Source: Candidatus Competibacteraceae bacterium (GTDB lineage: Bacteria > Pseudomonadota > Gammaproteobacteria > Competibacterales > Competibacteraceae). From it: a stretch of 64,000 nucleotides of DNA. The notes under the pieces are model-generated. The model made no database searches. It saw only the letters and a program-made list of their open reading frames with translations, and had not been told where the DNA came from. This document shows positions 43,249 through 53,328 of the stretch, in pieces. Position 1 is the first letter of the stretch; each line of letters opens with the position of its first letter. The stretch lies in the NCBI GenBank assembly GCA_003989085.1, contig RXIV01000002.1, positions 334,771 to 398,770 on the forward strand. The letters run 5' to 3'. A program made the position numbers and the translations under genes.

Positions 43249-44109
43249 ATGAGCGAATCACCCTATCTCTTTGATGTAACCCAACACAATTTCGCTGCGG
43301 TGGTGGAGAACTCCCAGCGGGTTCCGGTGCTGGTGGATTTCTGGGCCGACTGGTGCGAACCCTGCAAAACGCTGACTCCATTGCTAACCAAACTGGCTCA
43401 GGAGTACCGGGGCGGGTTCCTTCTCGCCAAGGTCAACGCCGACACGGAACGGGCGTTGGCCGGCCATTTTCAGGTGCGTAGCTTGCCGACGGTGATGGTG
43501 ATCTGGCAGGGGCAAATCGTGGAGCAACTGGTGGGTTTGCAGCCGGAATCCGCCTATCGCCAGATCATCGACCAGTTTCACGCTGCGCCGGGGGAACCGC
43601 TTCAGGAGCAAATCGAGTTGCTCTGGGAGCGCGGCCATCGCCAGGAGGCGGTTGAGTTGCTGCGTGAGGCGCTGCATCAGGAACCAGCCAGCAGCGAATT
43701 GAAGACAGCGCTGGCGGAGAAGTTGCTGCAACTGGATCAGGGCGATGAGGCGCGCAGCCTGCTGCAAGGCCTGCCGGTGGAAGAGCGCGACCGGCCACCA
43801 GCCAGTGGGTTGCTGGCTCGGCTGCAATTCGCCGATCTGGCTCAGGGCGCTCCCGATTTGGCGGCATTGGAAACGCAGGTGCAGCGCGATCCTGCCGATT
43901 GCGCTGCTCGGCGGCAGCTGGCCGCCCGTCAGGTGCTGGCAGGCGATTATGAAGCGGCGCTGGAGCAATTCATGTCCATCTTGCGGCGCGATCCCCAATT
44001 TGAGGATGAAGCGGGGCGCAAGGGTCTAATTGCTATGTTTGATATGCTCGGCAACGAACACCCGCTGGTGATCACCTACCGGCGGCGCTTGTTCTCGCTG
44101 CTGCATTGA
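43249..44109 (+). CDS. cnoX: Thioredoxin-like chaperedoxin CnoX (YbbN)
   Basis: A 286-residue protein with an N-terminal thioredoxin domain and a C-terminal TPR-like helical domain (about 115-286). The thioredoxin active site is WCEPC with Cys36 and Cys39, so unlike E. coli CnoX, which has lost the first Cys, it can form a disulfide. LPTVMVIWQGQIVEQLVGLQ holds the cis-Pro. ATG 43249 (MSESPYLFDVTQHNF) is the family start; the earlier frame from 43069 overlaps fdxA and is unrelated. CnoX passes oxidised substrates to GroEL and DnaK. Confidence 0.92.
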   Translation: MSESPYLFDVTQHNFAAVVENSQRVPVLVDFWADWCEPCKTLTPLLTKLAQEYRGGFLLAKVNADTERALAGHFQVRSLPTVMVIWQGQIVEQLVGLQPESAYRQIIDQFHAAPGEPLQEQIELLWERGHRQEAVELLREALHQEPASSELKTALAEKLLQLDQGDEARSLLQGLPVEERDRPPASGLLARLQFADLAQGAPDLAALETQVQRDPADCAARRQLAARQVLAGDYEAALEQFMSILRRDPQFEDEAGRKGLIAMFDMLGNEHPLVITYRRRLFSLLH

Positions 44110-44127
44110 TGCCGCCAAATCTGCGCT

Positions 44128-45195
44128 ATGACTGACCCCAAATCCGTTGCTGCCCCGCCGGACCGTAAGAAAGCTGGCCTGCTCGAGGTGCTGGGCCGGC
44201 CAATACATTTTCCGTTCGGTAAGAGCCACGCCGCTGAGGCGTCGCCGGAGCCGGAATCCGCCCAATCCCAACCGGAACGCTTCACGGGTTTGCGCGACCG
44301 GCTGCGTCGCACCCGGCACAATCTGGTTTCTGGATTGGCGGGGCTGTTCACTGGCCGGAAACCGGACGATGCAGCGCTGGAGGAACTGGAAAGCCGCCTG
44401 CTGCTGGCCGATGTCGGGGTTGAAGTCACCACTCAGGTGATTCAGCGTTTGACCGATCAGGTCTCGCGCCAGCAATGGCGCGATGCGCCGGCCCTACTCC
44501 AAGCGTTACACGATGAGCTGCTGGCGATCCTTGCGCCTTGTCAGCAGCCGTGGCAACCCGCCGCGTCCCGGCCTTACGTTATCCTGATGGTTGGGGTCAA
44601 CGGGGCCGGCAAGACCACCACCATCGGCAAACTGGCCCAGCGCCTGCAAAATCAGGGATATTCGCTGCTATTGGCCGCTGGCGACACCTTCCGCGCCGCC
44701 GCCATTGAACAATTGCAGGTTTGGGGCGAGCGCAACCGGATTGCGGTGATTGCCCAGCGCCACGGCGCGGATTCCGCCTCGGTAATTTATGACGCAATTC
44801 AGGCTGGCCAGGCGCGGGGTGCCGATGTGGTGATCGCCGATACCGCCGGACGATTGCACACCCAGGCGAACCTGATGGAGGAGCTGAAGAAAATCAAGCG
44901 GGTGATCGCTAAGGTGGATGCCGCCGCCCCGCATGAGGTGTTGCTGGTGCTGGATGCCAGCACGGGGCAGAACGCCCTGAACCAGGCCGTGCAGTTTCAC
45001 CAGGCAGTGGGTGTGACCGGCCTGATTCTGACCAAACTCGATGGTACCGCCAAAGGGGGCATTGTGTTGGCCATCGCCCGCCGGCTGGGTCTGCCGATCC
45101 GCTTTATCGGGGTCGGCGAGAGTATTGATGATTTGCGTGCGTTCGACGCCGCCGAGTTTGTCACCGCGCTGCTGGAAGAAGACGATCGCGCTTGA
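44128..45195 (+). CDS. ftsY: Signal recognition particle receptor FtsY
   Basis: FtsY docks SRP-ribosome complexes at the membrane and activates GTP hydrolysis with Ffh. The 355-residue product has a short acidic/basic N-terminal A region (about 1-65), the N domain and the G domain. The G domain shows G1 GVNGAGKT at 156-163, [13 protein letters not shown]3 DTAGRLHTQ and G4 [10 protein letters not shown]. It is shorter than E. coli FtsY because the acidic domain is reduced. It starts 18 bp after cnoX. The ftsE and ftsX genes, usually found between ftsY and rpoH, are missing here. Confidence 0.96.
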   Translation: MTDPKSVAAPPDRKKAGLLEVLGRPIHFPFGKSHAAEASPEPESAQSQPERFTGLRDRLRRTRHNLVSGLAGLFTGRKPDDAALEELESRLLLADVGVEVTTQVIQRLTDQVSRQQWRDAPALLQALHDELLAILAPCQQPWQPAASRPYVILMVGVNGAGKTTTIGKLAQRLQNQGYSLLLAAGDTFRAAAIEQLQVWGERNRIAVIAQRHGADSASVIYDAIQAGQARGADVVIADTAGRLHTQANLMEELKKIKRVIAKVDAAAPHEVLLVLDASTGQNALNQAVQFHQAVGVTGLILTKLDGTAKGGIVLAIARRLGLPIRFIGVGESIDDLRAFDAAEFVTALLEEDDRA

Positions 45196-45239
45196 AGCGC
45201 ACCTCCGCGCTGAAGGTTTAACGGGAACTCACGCCCGGT

Positions 45240-45266
45240 TTGGCACTCTCACTGCGTGAGTGCTAA
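45240..45266 (+). promoter_or_regulatory. CIRCE operator (HrcA site) with sigma-70-like promoter upstream of rpoH
   Basis: TTGGCACTC at 45240-45248 and GAGTGCTAA at 45258-45266 form the CIRCE inverted repeat with the exact 9-nt spacer; one base of the 18 differs from the consensus TTAGCACTC. It overlaps TTGGCA (45240-45245) and TAAAAT (45264-45269), an 18-nt-spaced sigma-70-like promoter. The rpoH start is 45 nt downstream of the -10. HrcA bound here would block the promoter. A weaker GGAACT...TCTCA pair (45224 and 45247) could be a sigma-E promoter. Confidence 0.85.
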
Positions 45267-45314
45267 AATCGAACCATCGAACGCGAGTAGAATATCTTGA
45301 AGGAGCGAATAACG

Positions 45315-46187
45315 ATGACCACAACTGCGCTGGTTCCCCGCCTTGACCATCTGCCGGTTTCGGTCGATAGCCTGGAAAGTTACATTCAGGCAGTTGGCCG
45401 GGCGCCGATGCTGAGCGCTGAAGAAGAGCAGGAACTGGCCCATCAGTTGCAGCTACGCAATGATCTACAGGCGGCGCAACGATTGATCATGGCCCACCTG
45501 CGTTTCGTGGTGCATGTGGCCCGTGGCTATATGGGCTACGGTTTGCCGCTGGCTGATTTGATTCAGGAAGGTAACGTCGGGCTGATGAAAGCAGTCAAGC
45601 GTTTTGACCCGGCCCACGGGGTGCGGCTGGTGTCGTTTGCGGTGCATTGGATCCGCGCCGAAATTCACGAATTCATCCTCCGTAACTGGCGGATCGTCAA
45701 GGTCGCTACCACCAAGGCCCAACGCAAGCTGTTCTTCAAGCTGCGCAGTTCCAAAAAGCGGTTGGGCTGGCTGAATCATGATGAGGTAAACACGGTTGCC
45801 CGCGAGTTGGGAGTGAGCGCCGATAACGTCATGGAAATGGAAGCGCGGTTGAGCAGCCATGATGTAGCCTTTGATCCGGCGGACAGTGACGCTGACGATG
45901 AGCATGAAACCTTCGCCCCCGCAGCTTACCTGCGCGATGATCAAGCCAATCCGGCTGAAACGCTGGAGCGGGATGACTGGGAAGATCAGACCAGCAGCCG
46001 GTTAAGCGCAGCGCTGGAGCTGCTGGATCCGCGCAGCCGGGATATCGTGCAGCGGCGCTGGCTGGCCGACGACAAGCCTACTTTGCATCAACTCGCCGCT
46101 GAATATCAGATTTCCGCCGAGCGCATCCGGCAACTGGAGACCAACGCCATGAAGAAGCTGCGGGCGGCGTTGCCTGCGCCGGCCTAA
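45315..46187 (+). CDS. rpoH: Heat-shock sigma factor sigma-32
   Basis: RpoH directs RNA polymerase to heat-shock genes. The 290-residue product contains region 2 ([49 protein letters not shown]), the RpoH box QRKLFFKLR and region 4.2 ending in [22 protein letters not shown] 45315 follows AAGGAG; a TTG at 45297 in the same frame contains that Shine-Dalgarno and is not used. A 117-bp leader carries a CIRCE element. A terminator follows the stop by 25 bp. Confidence 0.97.
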   Translation: MTTTALVPRLDHLPVSVDSLESYIQAVGRAPMLSAEEEQELAHQLQLRNDLQAAQRLIMAHLRFVVHVARGYMGYGLPLADLIQEGNVGLMKAVKRFDPAHGVRLVSFAVHWIRAEIHEFILRNWRIVKVATTKAQRKLFFKLRSSKKRLGWLNHDEVNTVARELGVSADNVMEMEARLSSHDVAFDPADSDADDEHETFAPAAYLRDDQANPAETLERDDWEDQTSSRLSAALELLDPRSRDIVQRRWLADDKPTLHQLAAEYQISAERIRQLETNAMKKLRAALPAPA

Positions 46188-46212
46188 CATTTCCGGCAAA
46201 CCAATGGCTGAA

Positions 46213-46237
46213 AACCCGCCTGCATGGCGGGTTTTTT
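46213..46237 (+). terminator. Rho-independent terminator after rpoH
   Basis: AACCCGCC and GGCGGGTT form an 8-bp stem around TGCAT, followed by a run of T. It ends 23 nt before the murB start, so murB needs its own promoter or readthrough. Confidence 0.9.
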
Positions 46238-46259
46238 CGTCGATTGGAATGGAAGGCTC

Positions 46260-47288
46260 ATGACCCTGCCCGATTTTGTCCAGCGCGATGCTCCGCTGAC
46301 TGCGCTCAACACCTTTGGTCTGCCGGCTCAGGCAGCGTTGTTCGCCGTAATTGAAACCCCGGCGCAGCTCGCGACCCTCATTGCCCTGCCGGAATGGTCA
46401 GAGTGGCCGCGTTTGATTCTCGGTGGCGGCAGTAACCTGATTCTGACCGGCGACGTGGCCGGGCTGACATTGCAGGTGCGGATTCTTGGTCGGGAACTGA
46501 TCGCTGAAGATAGCGATGCCTGGCAGGTGCGGGCCGGGGCCGGGGAAAACTGGCATGGCTTCGTGCAATGGACGCTGGAGTGCGGCTGGCCGGGACTGGA
46601 GAATCTGGCGCTGATTCCCGGTACGGTCGGCGCGGCGCCAGTACAAAACATCGGTGCTTATGGCCTGGAAGTCGCTGAGCGATTCGATCGTCTGGAAGCG
46701 ATGAATTTGGCAACCGGTGAAATGCTGACCTTCGACCGGGCCGCTTGTCGCTTCGGCTACCGGGATAGCGTATTCAAACACGAAGCCGCTCAACGTTACC
46801 TGATAACTGCGGTGATTTTCCGCTTGCCGAAGCGCTGGCAACCGCTGACCGATTACGCCGAGGTGGTGCGGGAACTGGCAGCCCGGCGAATCGTCCACCC
46901 AACTGCGCAGGACATGGCGGATGTGATCATCGCCGTCCGTTCCCGTAAGCTGCCTGATCCAACGCAGATCGGCAATGCGGGCAGCTTTTTCAAGAACCCT
47001 GTGATCGCCGCCGCCGCATTCGTCCGTCTCGCCGCTCGCTATCCTGATCTGCCGTATTACCCGCAACCGGACGGAACGATTAAATTAGCCGCCGGTTGGT
47101 TGATCGAATACTGTGGCTGGAAAGGAAAAAGTCTTGGGCCAGTCGGCGTTTACGAGCGGCAGGCATTGGTGCTGGTCAATCGTGGACAGGCGCGGGGCGC
47201 GGATGTGTTGCGCTTAGCACAGGCGATTCGGGAATCAGTACGAGCTGAATTTGGCGTCGATCTGGAATTGGAGCCAATAGTGGCGTAA
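46260..47288 (+). CDS. murB: UDP-N-acetylenolpyruvoylglucosamine reductase
   Basis: MurB reduces UDP-GlcNAc-enolpyruvate with NADPH and FAD to give UDP-MurNAc. The 342-residue product starts [31 protein letters not shown] is the FAD-binding block, and [24 protein letters not shown] and [11 protein letters not shown] hold the active-site residues. The type I length (about 340, E. coli 342) fits. ATG 46260 follows GGAAGG; a frame reaching back to 46224 overlaps the terminator. Confidence 0.96.
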   Translation: MTLPDFVQRDAPLTALNTFGLPAQAALFAVIETPAQLATLIALPEWSEWPRLILGGGSNLILTGDVAGLTLQVRILGRELIAEDSDAWQVRAGAGENWHGFVQWTLECGWPGLENLALIPGTVGAAPVQNIGAYGLEVAERFDRLEAMNLATGEMLTFDRAACRFGYRDSVFKHEAAQRYLITAVIFRLPKRWQPLTDYAEVVRELAARRIVHPTAQDMADVIIAVRSRKLPDPTQIGNAGSFFKNPVIAAAAFVRLAARYPDLPYYPQPDGTIKLAAGWLIEYCGWKGKSLGPVGVYERQALVLVNRGQARGADVLRLAQAIRESVRAEFGVDLELEPIVA

Positions 47289-47354
47289 GCAGATTGCACC
47301 AGCGCAGCATGACAAAAGGCGACTGAATCTGCGCTAGACAATAGGTTTTAGAGG

Positions 47355-47375
47355 TTTTGGCGATATTGGCCAAAA
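47355..47375. promoter_or_regulatory. Inverted repeat upstream of wrbA
   Basis: TTTTGGC and GCCAAAA form a perfect 7-bp palindromic pair with a 7-nt spacer, 61 nt before wrbA. There is no T-run after it, so it looks more like an operator than a murB terminator. The binding protein is unknown. Confidence 0.4.
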
Positions 47376-47417
47376 TTCTCATTCAAAATCAATCGATCTT
47401 TTTAAGATAGCTTCTAG

Positions 47418-48038
<621 letters not shown>

Positions 48039-48107
48039 TCCTGGAATGCTAAATATAGCCGGATCGTTTGCAATTGCGCTAATTCATGTTATCTTGACCC
48101 TCTCAAG

Positions 48108-48184
<77 letters not shown>

Positions 48185-48192
48185 AGTTCATG

Positions 48193-48216
48193 GAAGCCCG
48201 TCGAGGGCTTTTTTTA
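48193..48216 (+). terminator. Intrinsic terminator after the initiator tRNA
   Basis: AAGCCC and GGGCTT with a 5-nt loop are followed by seven T. It begins 9 nt after the tRNA CCA end. Confidence 0.85.
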
Positions 48217-48290
48217 TGCGGCGGTTTTCGACGCGGATTCCTGGATTGAAAATGGGCCGGGAATGAAGTTAATCATGATGGGCGACCCTG

Positions 48291-48312
48291 TGGGCCATTG
48301 GCCCATTTTTTA
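48291..48312 (+). terminator. Second terminator-like hairpin just before rimP
   Basis: TGGGCC and GGCCCA form a 6-bp stem around ATT, followed by six T. It ends 16 nt before ATG 48328. Two such elements in series between the tRNA and rimP suggest termination or attenuation control of the nusA operon. Confidence 0.7.
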
Positions 48313-48327
48313 TTTCTGGTGATCGAG

Positions 48328-48786
48328 ATGCACCATGACTTCCAAACGCTAAAACGGATCGTGGCGGCGGCGGTACAGACCTTGGGTTATGAGCTGGTTG
48401 GCGTGGAGTTTCACGGCCAGCGGGCCAATGCGCTGTTGCGGGTCTATATCGATAGCGAACAGGGTATTACTGTGGAGGATTGTCAGCGGGTTAGTCATCA
48501 GTTAAGCGGCGTTCTGGAGGTTGAGGATCCCATCGCCGGACCGTATACCCTGGAGGTGTCCTCGCCTGGTATCGACCGGCCGTTGTTTGAGGCTAAGCAT
48601 TTCGAGCGGTTCGCCGGAGCAGAGATTCGGCTTCAGTTGCGTGAATTGCTGGACGGGCGGCGGAAACTGACCGGTCGTTTGCTGGGAATGCGCGACGGAG
48701 CCGTAGCGCTGGTGGATGGCGAGGGACGGGAATGGCGGGCGCCGCTCGATCAAATTGAGAAAGCGCGACTGGCGCCCAAGCTCTAG
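48328..48786 (+). CDS. rimP: Ribosome maturation factor RimP
   Basis: RimP helps mature the 30S subunit. The 152-residue product contains GYELVGVEFHGQRANALLRVYI, ITVEDCQRVSHQLSGVLEVE and YTLEVSSPGIDRPLFEAKHF, the three conserved blocks, and a C-terminal Sm-like domain. ATG 48328 gives the usual length; the frame start at 48298 lies within the upstream hairpin. It is the first gene of the rimP-nusA-infB operon. Confidence 0.95.
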   Translation: MHHDFQTLKRIVAAAVQTLGYELVGVEFHGQRANALLRVYIDSEQGITVEDCQRVSHQLSGVLEVEDPIAGPYTLEVSSPGIDRPLFEAKHFERFAGAEIRLQLRELLDGRRKLTGRLLGMRDGAVALVDGEGREWRAPLDQIEKARLAPKL

Positions 48787-48829
48787 GACGGGATGACAGC
48801 GTGTGGAACCGGCTAGGAGGCAGAGCGCG

Positions 48830-50401
48830 ATGCGTGGTAGAGACAGCAAAGACGCGAAAGACACCAAAGAAATCAACGTCAATAAAGAGATTTTGCTGGT
48901 TGTAGACGCCGTCGCCAATGAAAAAGGCGTTGGCAAGGAAATTATTTTCGGCGCTCTGGAAATCGCGCTGGCCTCAGCGGCGAAAAAGCGCTATCCAGGC
49001 GATCCTGATGTGCGGGTTACCATCAACCGGCGCAGTGGCGTTTATGAAACCTTCCGTCGCTGGCAGGTCGTGGCGGATGATGCGCCACTGGACGCACCGG
49101 ACCGACAAATGCCGCTGACTGCCGCCCGCCAACTCCGGGCGGACGCCCCGATTGGCGATTTCGTTGATGCGCCCTTGGAGAACGCCGACTTTGGTGGGCG
49201 GATTGCCGCCCAGACTGCACGGCAAGTTATTGTCCAGAAGGTGCGAGACGCCGAACGCGCCCAGATCGTTGACGCATTCCTGCATCGCAAGGGCGAATTG
49301 ATCAGTGGCGTAGTCAAGCGTTTGGAGAGAGATAAGGAGCGACGGACAGAGCGCAGCGATGTGATTATGGATGTGGGCGGCAATGTCGAGGCCAAGATCG
49401 CCGGCGAAGATCTCATCCCCCGCGAATCATTTCGGATTAGCGAGCGGGTGCGCGGTTATCTAAAAGATGTTCGCACCGAAAGCCGTGGCCCACAACTATT
49501 TGTCAGCCGCACCGCCCCGGAATTTCTGATTGCGCTGTTCACGCTGGAAGTGCCGGAAATCAATCAGGGGCTGATCGAAATCAAGGCTGCCGCTCGTGAT
49601 CCTGGTTCCCGCGCCAAAATTGCGGTCAAGAGCAAGGACGCGCGGATCGATCCGATTGGGGCTTGCGTGGGGATGCGCGGGGCGCGGGTCCAGAGCGTCA
49701 CCACTGAATTATCGGGCGAGCGGATCGACATCGTGCAATGGGATGACGACTCCGTTCGCTTTGTGATGAACGCGATGTCTCCTGCGGAAGTGGAATCGAT
49801 CATCGTTGATGAAGATACCCATAGCATGGATATTATCGTTTGCGACGAGAAACAGTTGGCGCAGGCTATCGGCAAAGGTGGGCAAAACGTGCATCTGGCC
49901 AGTCGTCTGACTGGCTGGACCCTGAATGTGATGACAAAGTCGCAGGCGCAAGACCGGCGCGGTCAGGAAGACGAAACCTTGCAACAGATGTTCACGACGC
50001 AACTGGGCGTGGATGAGGAGATCGCGGCGATCCTGGTGCGCGAGGGCTTCGCTGGGCTGGATGAAGTGGCCTATGTGCCGGTTCAGGAGATGCTGGAAAT
50101 CGCCGAGTTCGATCAAGAAATTGTCGATGAATTGCGCGGACGGGCGCGAGATGTGCTGTTGACGCGCGCCATTGCCGCCGAGGAGCATGTGGGCGCCCCC
50201 CAGCCGGATGAGGATCTGCTGCAGATGGACGGCATGGACGAGGCATTAGCCTTTACCTTGGCCGGACGTGGAATTACGACGATGGATGGCTTGGCTGAGC
50301 TGTCGGTCGATGATTTGAATGAAATCGCCGGCCTGGATGACAAGCGGGCTGCACAATTGATCATGAAGGCGCGGGAGCCTTGGTTTTTGAGCGGGCGGTA
50401 G
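48830..50401 (+). CDS. nusA: Transcription termination/antitermination factor NusA
   Basis: NusA binds RNA polymerase and controls pausing, termination and antitermination. The 523-residue product has the N-terminal domain (NKEILLVVDAVANEKGVGKE), S1, KH1 (GACVGMRGARVQSVTTEL) and KH2 (LAQAIGKGGQNVHLASRL) domains. Two acidic C-terminal repeats follow (about 390-445 and 465-520). ATG 48830 follows AGGAGG by 9 nt and gives an 18-residue Lys/Asp-rich N-terminal extension (RDSKDAKDTKEINV) before the usual start. No ATG or GTG exists at the usual position, so the extension is probably real. Confidence 0.96.
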   Translation: MRGRDSKDAKDTKEINVNKEILLVVDAVANEKGVGKEIIFGALEIALASAAKKRYPGDPDVRVTINRRSGVYETFRRWQVVADDAPLDAPDRQMPLTAARQLRADAPIGDFVDAPLENADFGGRIAAQTARQVIVQKVRDAERAQIVDAFLHRKGELISGVVKRLERDKERRTERSDVIMDVGGNVEAKIAGEDLIPRESFRISERVRGYLKDVRTESRGPQLFVSRTAPEFLIALFTLEVPEINQGLIEIKAAARDPGSRAKIAVKSKDARIDPIGACVGMRGARVQSVTTELSGERIDIVQWDDDSVRFVMNAMSPAEVESIIVDEDTHSMDIIVCDEKQLAQAIGKGGQNVHLASRLTGWTLNVMTKSQAQDRRGQEDETLQQMFTTQLGVDEEIAAILVREGFAGLDEVAYVPVQEMLEIAEFDQEIVDELRGRARDVLLTRAIAAEEHVGAPQPDEDLLQMDGMDEALAFTLAGRGITTMDGLAELSVDDLNEIAGLDDKRAAQLIMKAREPWFLSGR

Positions 50402-50428
50402 GAATTTGGCCCGTCCTGGGGGTAGATA

Positions 50429-53305
50429 ATGGCGGATGTAACGGTCAAGCAGTTTGCGACGGTGGTAGGCATACCGGTGAACCGGCTGTTGGAGCAGCTT
50501 ACCGAAGCCGGGATCACGGTTGCCGGAGCGGACGCGACCATCACGGAAAAACAGAAAGTGGATTTACTGGCGCATTTGCGCAAAAGTCACGGCAATCCAC
50601 CGGTTCAAGGAGCGGTCGAACCGAGGAAGATCACGCTCAAGCGCAAGACGCACAGTGAGATCAGGATGACCAGCGCGACTGCGGGCCAAGTCAAGACGGT
50701 CAGCATTGAGGTTCGTAAGAAGCGGACTTATGTCAAGCGCGGGCCAGTCGAAGAAGCATCCGACCGGCCGATTGTGGCTGCGAAGAGTCAGCCGGTTGAG
50801 CCGGCGGTGATCCTGCAGGTTGAGCAGCGCCCGGTTGGAGACACTGCGCCAATTTCGGTTGTTCCCGATCATGCGCCGGCTTTGCAAACGGTTGTCCCGG
50901 AAACCGCGCCTCAGGCCAAGGTGGAAGAAGCGCCTGCCCCGCCCCCCCCGGAAGCCACACTGCCCCAGCCTGTGGAAGCGGTTGAGCCGCCGGTGCGAGA
51001 GGAAGCTGCGCCTCAAATTGAGGAGCAACCCCCGGTTCCGGCCAAGGAAGAGCCGCAGCGGCGACCAAGTGAGGAAACCCGCCGTCGTCCGCCGAGTGAT
51101 CGACCTGCGGACCGTCCGGCTGGCGCACGTGCCCCGGAAACCACGACCACTCGCCGCCCGGCTTACGCTGGCGCTACGGACCGTCCGGCCACCGCCCGTC
51201 CAGCGACTGGCGCACGCGCCTCGGAAACCACAACCACTCGTCGCCCGGCTTACGCTGGCGCAACTGGCGCTGCGACTCCGCGTTCCGGGGAAGCCGGTGC
51301 TCCAGTGCGAAGGCCGCCAGTTGGCGCAACTCCAGCCAAGAAACGTCCCGATAGCCCAGCCCGTGCCCCGGTTGCTCGTGGTGTGGCTGACGCGGGTCAG
51401 CGCCGGAAAGAAGCGCTGACCGAAGAGCGCTTTCCCCGGCAGGGTCGTGGTGAGAGCGCCGAGAGTGGTAGTCGCCGTAAGCCTAGAAAATCCAAAGGTG
51501 GCAAAGCAGGATCGCAGGCGTTGTTGCCGCGGCATGGTTTCGCCAAGCCGACCGGGCCAATGGTGCGCGAAGTGACCCTGCCGGAAAGCATCAGCATTAC
51601 TGACCTGGCGCAGAAGATGTCAGTCAAGGCTCCAGAGGTCATCAAGGTCTTCTTCAAGATGGGTATGATGGTGACCATTAACCAGGTCATTGATCAGGAC
51701 ACTGCCGCGTTGGCGGTGGAAGAATTGGGCCATACCTACAAGTTGCTCAATGAAAATGCGCTGGAGGAAGCGCTGGCGGCGGAAACCGGTGGCGAAGCAC
51801 TGCCCCGACCTCCCGTCGTGACCATCATGGGCCATGTCGATCACGGCAAAACCTCATTGCTCGACTACATCCGCCGCACCCGGGTCGCTGCTGGCGAAGC
51901 GGGTGGGATTACCCAGCATATCGGCGCTTACCATGTGGATACCCCCAAAGGTGTCGTGACCTTTCTCGACACGCCAGGCCACGCAGCGTTTACCGCGATG
52001 CGGGCGCGGGGCGCCAAGGCGACTGACGTGGTGGTGCTGGTGGTGGCGGCGGATGACGGGGTCATGCCGCAAACCATCGAAGCGATTCAGCACGCCCGCG
52101 CTGCGGGGGTACCGCTGGTGGTGGCGGTCAACAAGATGGACAAGAGCAGCGCCGATATCGATCGGGTTAAAAGCGAGCTGTCCGCCCAAGGCGTCATTTC
52201 CGAGGAATGGGGTGGCGATACCCTGTTCTCGTATGTCTCGGCCAAGTCCGGGATGGGGATTGATGGCCTGCTCGATCAGATTCTGGTGCAGGCCGAGGTG
52301 CTGGAGCTGAAAGCGCCGGTGGACGGCCCGGCCAAGGGTGTTGTCATTGAATCGCGGCTGGACAAAGGCCGTGGCCCGGTGGCGACGGTGCTGGTGCAGA
52401 GCGGCACCCTGCGCAAGGGTGACATGATCCTGACCGGGCTGGAATATGGCCGGGTGCGGGCGATGCTCAATGAAAGCGGCCAGGGCATCACGGAGGCTGG
52501 CCCGTCGATTCCGGTCGAGGTGTTGGGCCTGTCCGGGGCGCCCAAGGCTGGTGACGAAGTGATCGCGGTCACTGACGAGCGCAAGGCCCGCGAAATAGCC
52601 CTGTTCCGGCAGAGTAAGAGCCGCGAGAGTCAGGCAGTGACCAAAGTGTTCGGTCTCGATGAAATCAACAAGCAGTTCGAGGCCGGCCAGATCAATGTCC
52701 TCAACGTGGTGATCAAGGCGGATGTGCAGGGTTCGGCTGAAGCGATTGTTGATGCGCTCAACCGGCTGTCCACTGCCGAAGTGCAGGTCAAGATCATTGC
52801 CAGCGGGGTCGGCGGGCTGAATGAATCAGACATCAATCTGGCCCGTAACGGCAAGGCGATCATCATCGGTTTCAATGTTCGCGCCGACAACGTCGCCAAG
52901 CGGCTGGCTGAAGAAGAAGGGCTAAAGCTGCATTACTACAGCATCATCTATGAGCTGATTGATGATGTGCGGCGGGCGATGGTCGGGATGCTCAAGCCGG
53001 AGTTCAAGGAATCAATCATCGGCTTGGCTGAGGTGCGGCAGGTGTTCAGTTCGCCCAAATTCGGGGTGGTGGCTGGTTGCATGGTGGTGGACGGCGTGGT
53101 GCGGCGGAATAACCCGATCCGGGTATTGCGGAATAATGTAGTGATTTTCGAAGGCGCGCTGGATTCATTGCGGCGCTTCAAGGATGACATCAGCGAGGTG
53201 CGGGCTGGTATGGACTGCGGGATGGGCGTCAAGAACTACAACGACATCCGTGAAGGCGACCATATCGAAGTCTTCGAGCGGGTGCAGGTGGAGCGCACCC
53301 TGTAG
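50429..53305 (+). CDS. infB: Translation initiation factor IF-2
   Basis: IF-2 is the GTPase that brings initiator tRNA to the 30S subunit. The 958-residue product has an IF2_N domain at 1-50, and a long Pro/Glu/Arg-rich linker at about 110-370. A second IF2_N-like domain follows (about 385-435), then the G domain with GHVDHGKT near 467, DTPGHAAF and NKMD, and domains II-IV. The linker contains a 29-residue tandem repeat (87 bp, copies from 51121 and 51208) with [14 protein letters not shown] in both. A C8 tract at 50942-50949 is slip-prone. It follows nusA by 27 bp. Confidence 0.97.
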   Translation: MADVTVKQFATVVGIPVNRLLEQLTEAGITVAGADATITEKQKVDLLAHLRKSHGNPPVQGAVEPRKITLKRKTHSEIRMTSATAGQVKTVSIEVRKKRTYVKRGPVEEASDRPIVAAKSQPVEPAVILQVEQRPVGDTAPISVVPDHAPALQTVVPETAPQAKVEEAPAPPPPEATLPQPVEAVEPPVREEAAPQIEEQPPVPAKEEPQRRPSEETRRRPPSDRPADRPAGARAPETTTTRRPAYAGATDRPATARPATGARASETTTTRRPAYAGATGAATPRSGEAGAPVRRPPVGATPAKKRPDSPARAPVARGVADAGQRRKEALTEERFPRQGRGESAESGSRRKPRKSKGGKAGSQALLPRHGFAKPTGPMVREVTLPESISITDLAQKMSVKAPEVIKVFFKMGMMVTINQVIDQDTAALAVEELGHTYKLLNENALEEALAAETGGEALPRPPVVTIMGHVDHGKTSLLDYIRRTRVAAGEAGGITQHIGAYHVDTPKGVVTFLDTPGHAAFTAMRARGAKATDVVVLVVAADDGVMPQTIEAIQHARAAGVPLVVAVNKMDKSSADIDRVKSELSAQGVISEEWGGDTLFSYVSAKSGMGIDGLLDQILVQAEVLELKAPVDGPAKGVVIESRLDKGRGPVATVLVQSGTLRKGDMILTGLEYGRVRAMLNESGQGITEAGPSIPVEVLGLSGAPKAGDEVIAVTDERKAREIALFRQSKSRESQAVTKVFGLDEINKQFEAGQINVLNVVIKADVQGSAEAIVDALNRLSTAEVQVKIIASGVGGLNESDINLARNGKAIIIGFNVRADNVAKRLAEEEGLKLHYYSIIYELIDDVRRAMVGMLKPEFKESIIGLAEVRQVFSSPKFGVVAGCMVVDGVVRRNNPIRVLRNNVVIFEGALDSLRRFKDDISEVRAGMDCGMGVKNYNDIREGDHIEVFERVQVERTL
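51121..51270 (+). repeat. 87-bp tandem repeat inside infB linker
   Basis: The sequence from 51121 recurs from 51208 with few changes over about 63 bp; the period is 87 bp, which keeps the frame. It encodes two copies of [19 protein letters not shown] in the disordered region between the N-terminal and G domains, where length variation is tolerated. Confidence 0.8.
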
Positions 53306-53328
53306 CCGTGATCGAGCAACCCTGAACC

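Noticed and set aside
45297..45314. TTG start for rpoH six codons upstream
   Set aside because: Those codons contain the AAGGAG Shine-Dalgarno that serves ATG 45315.
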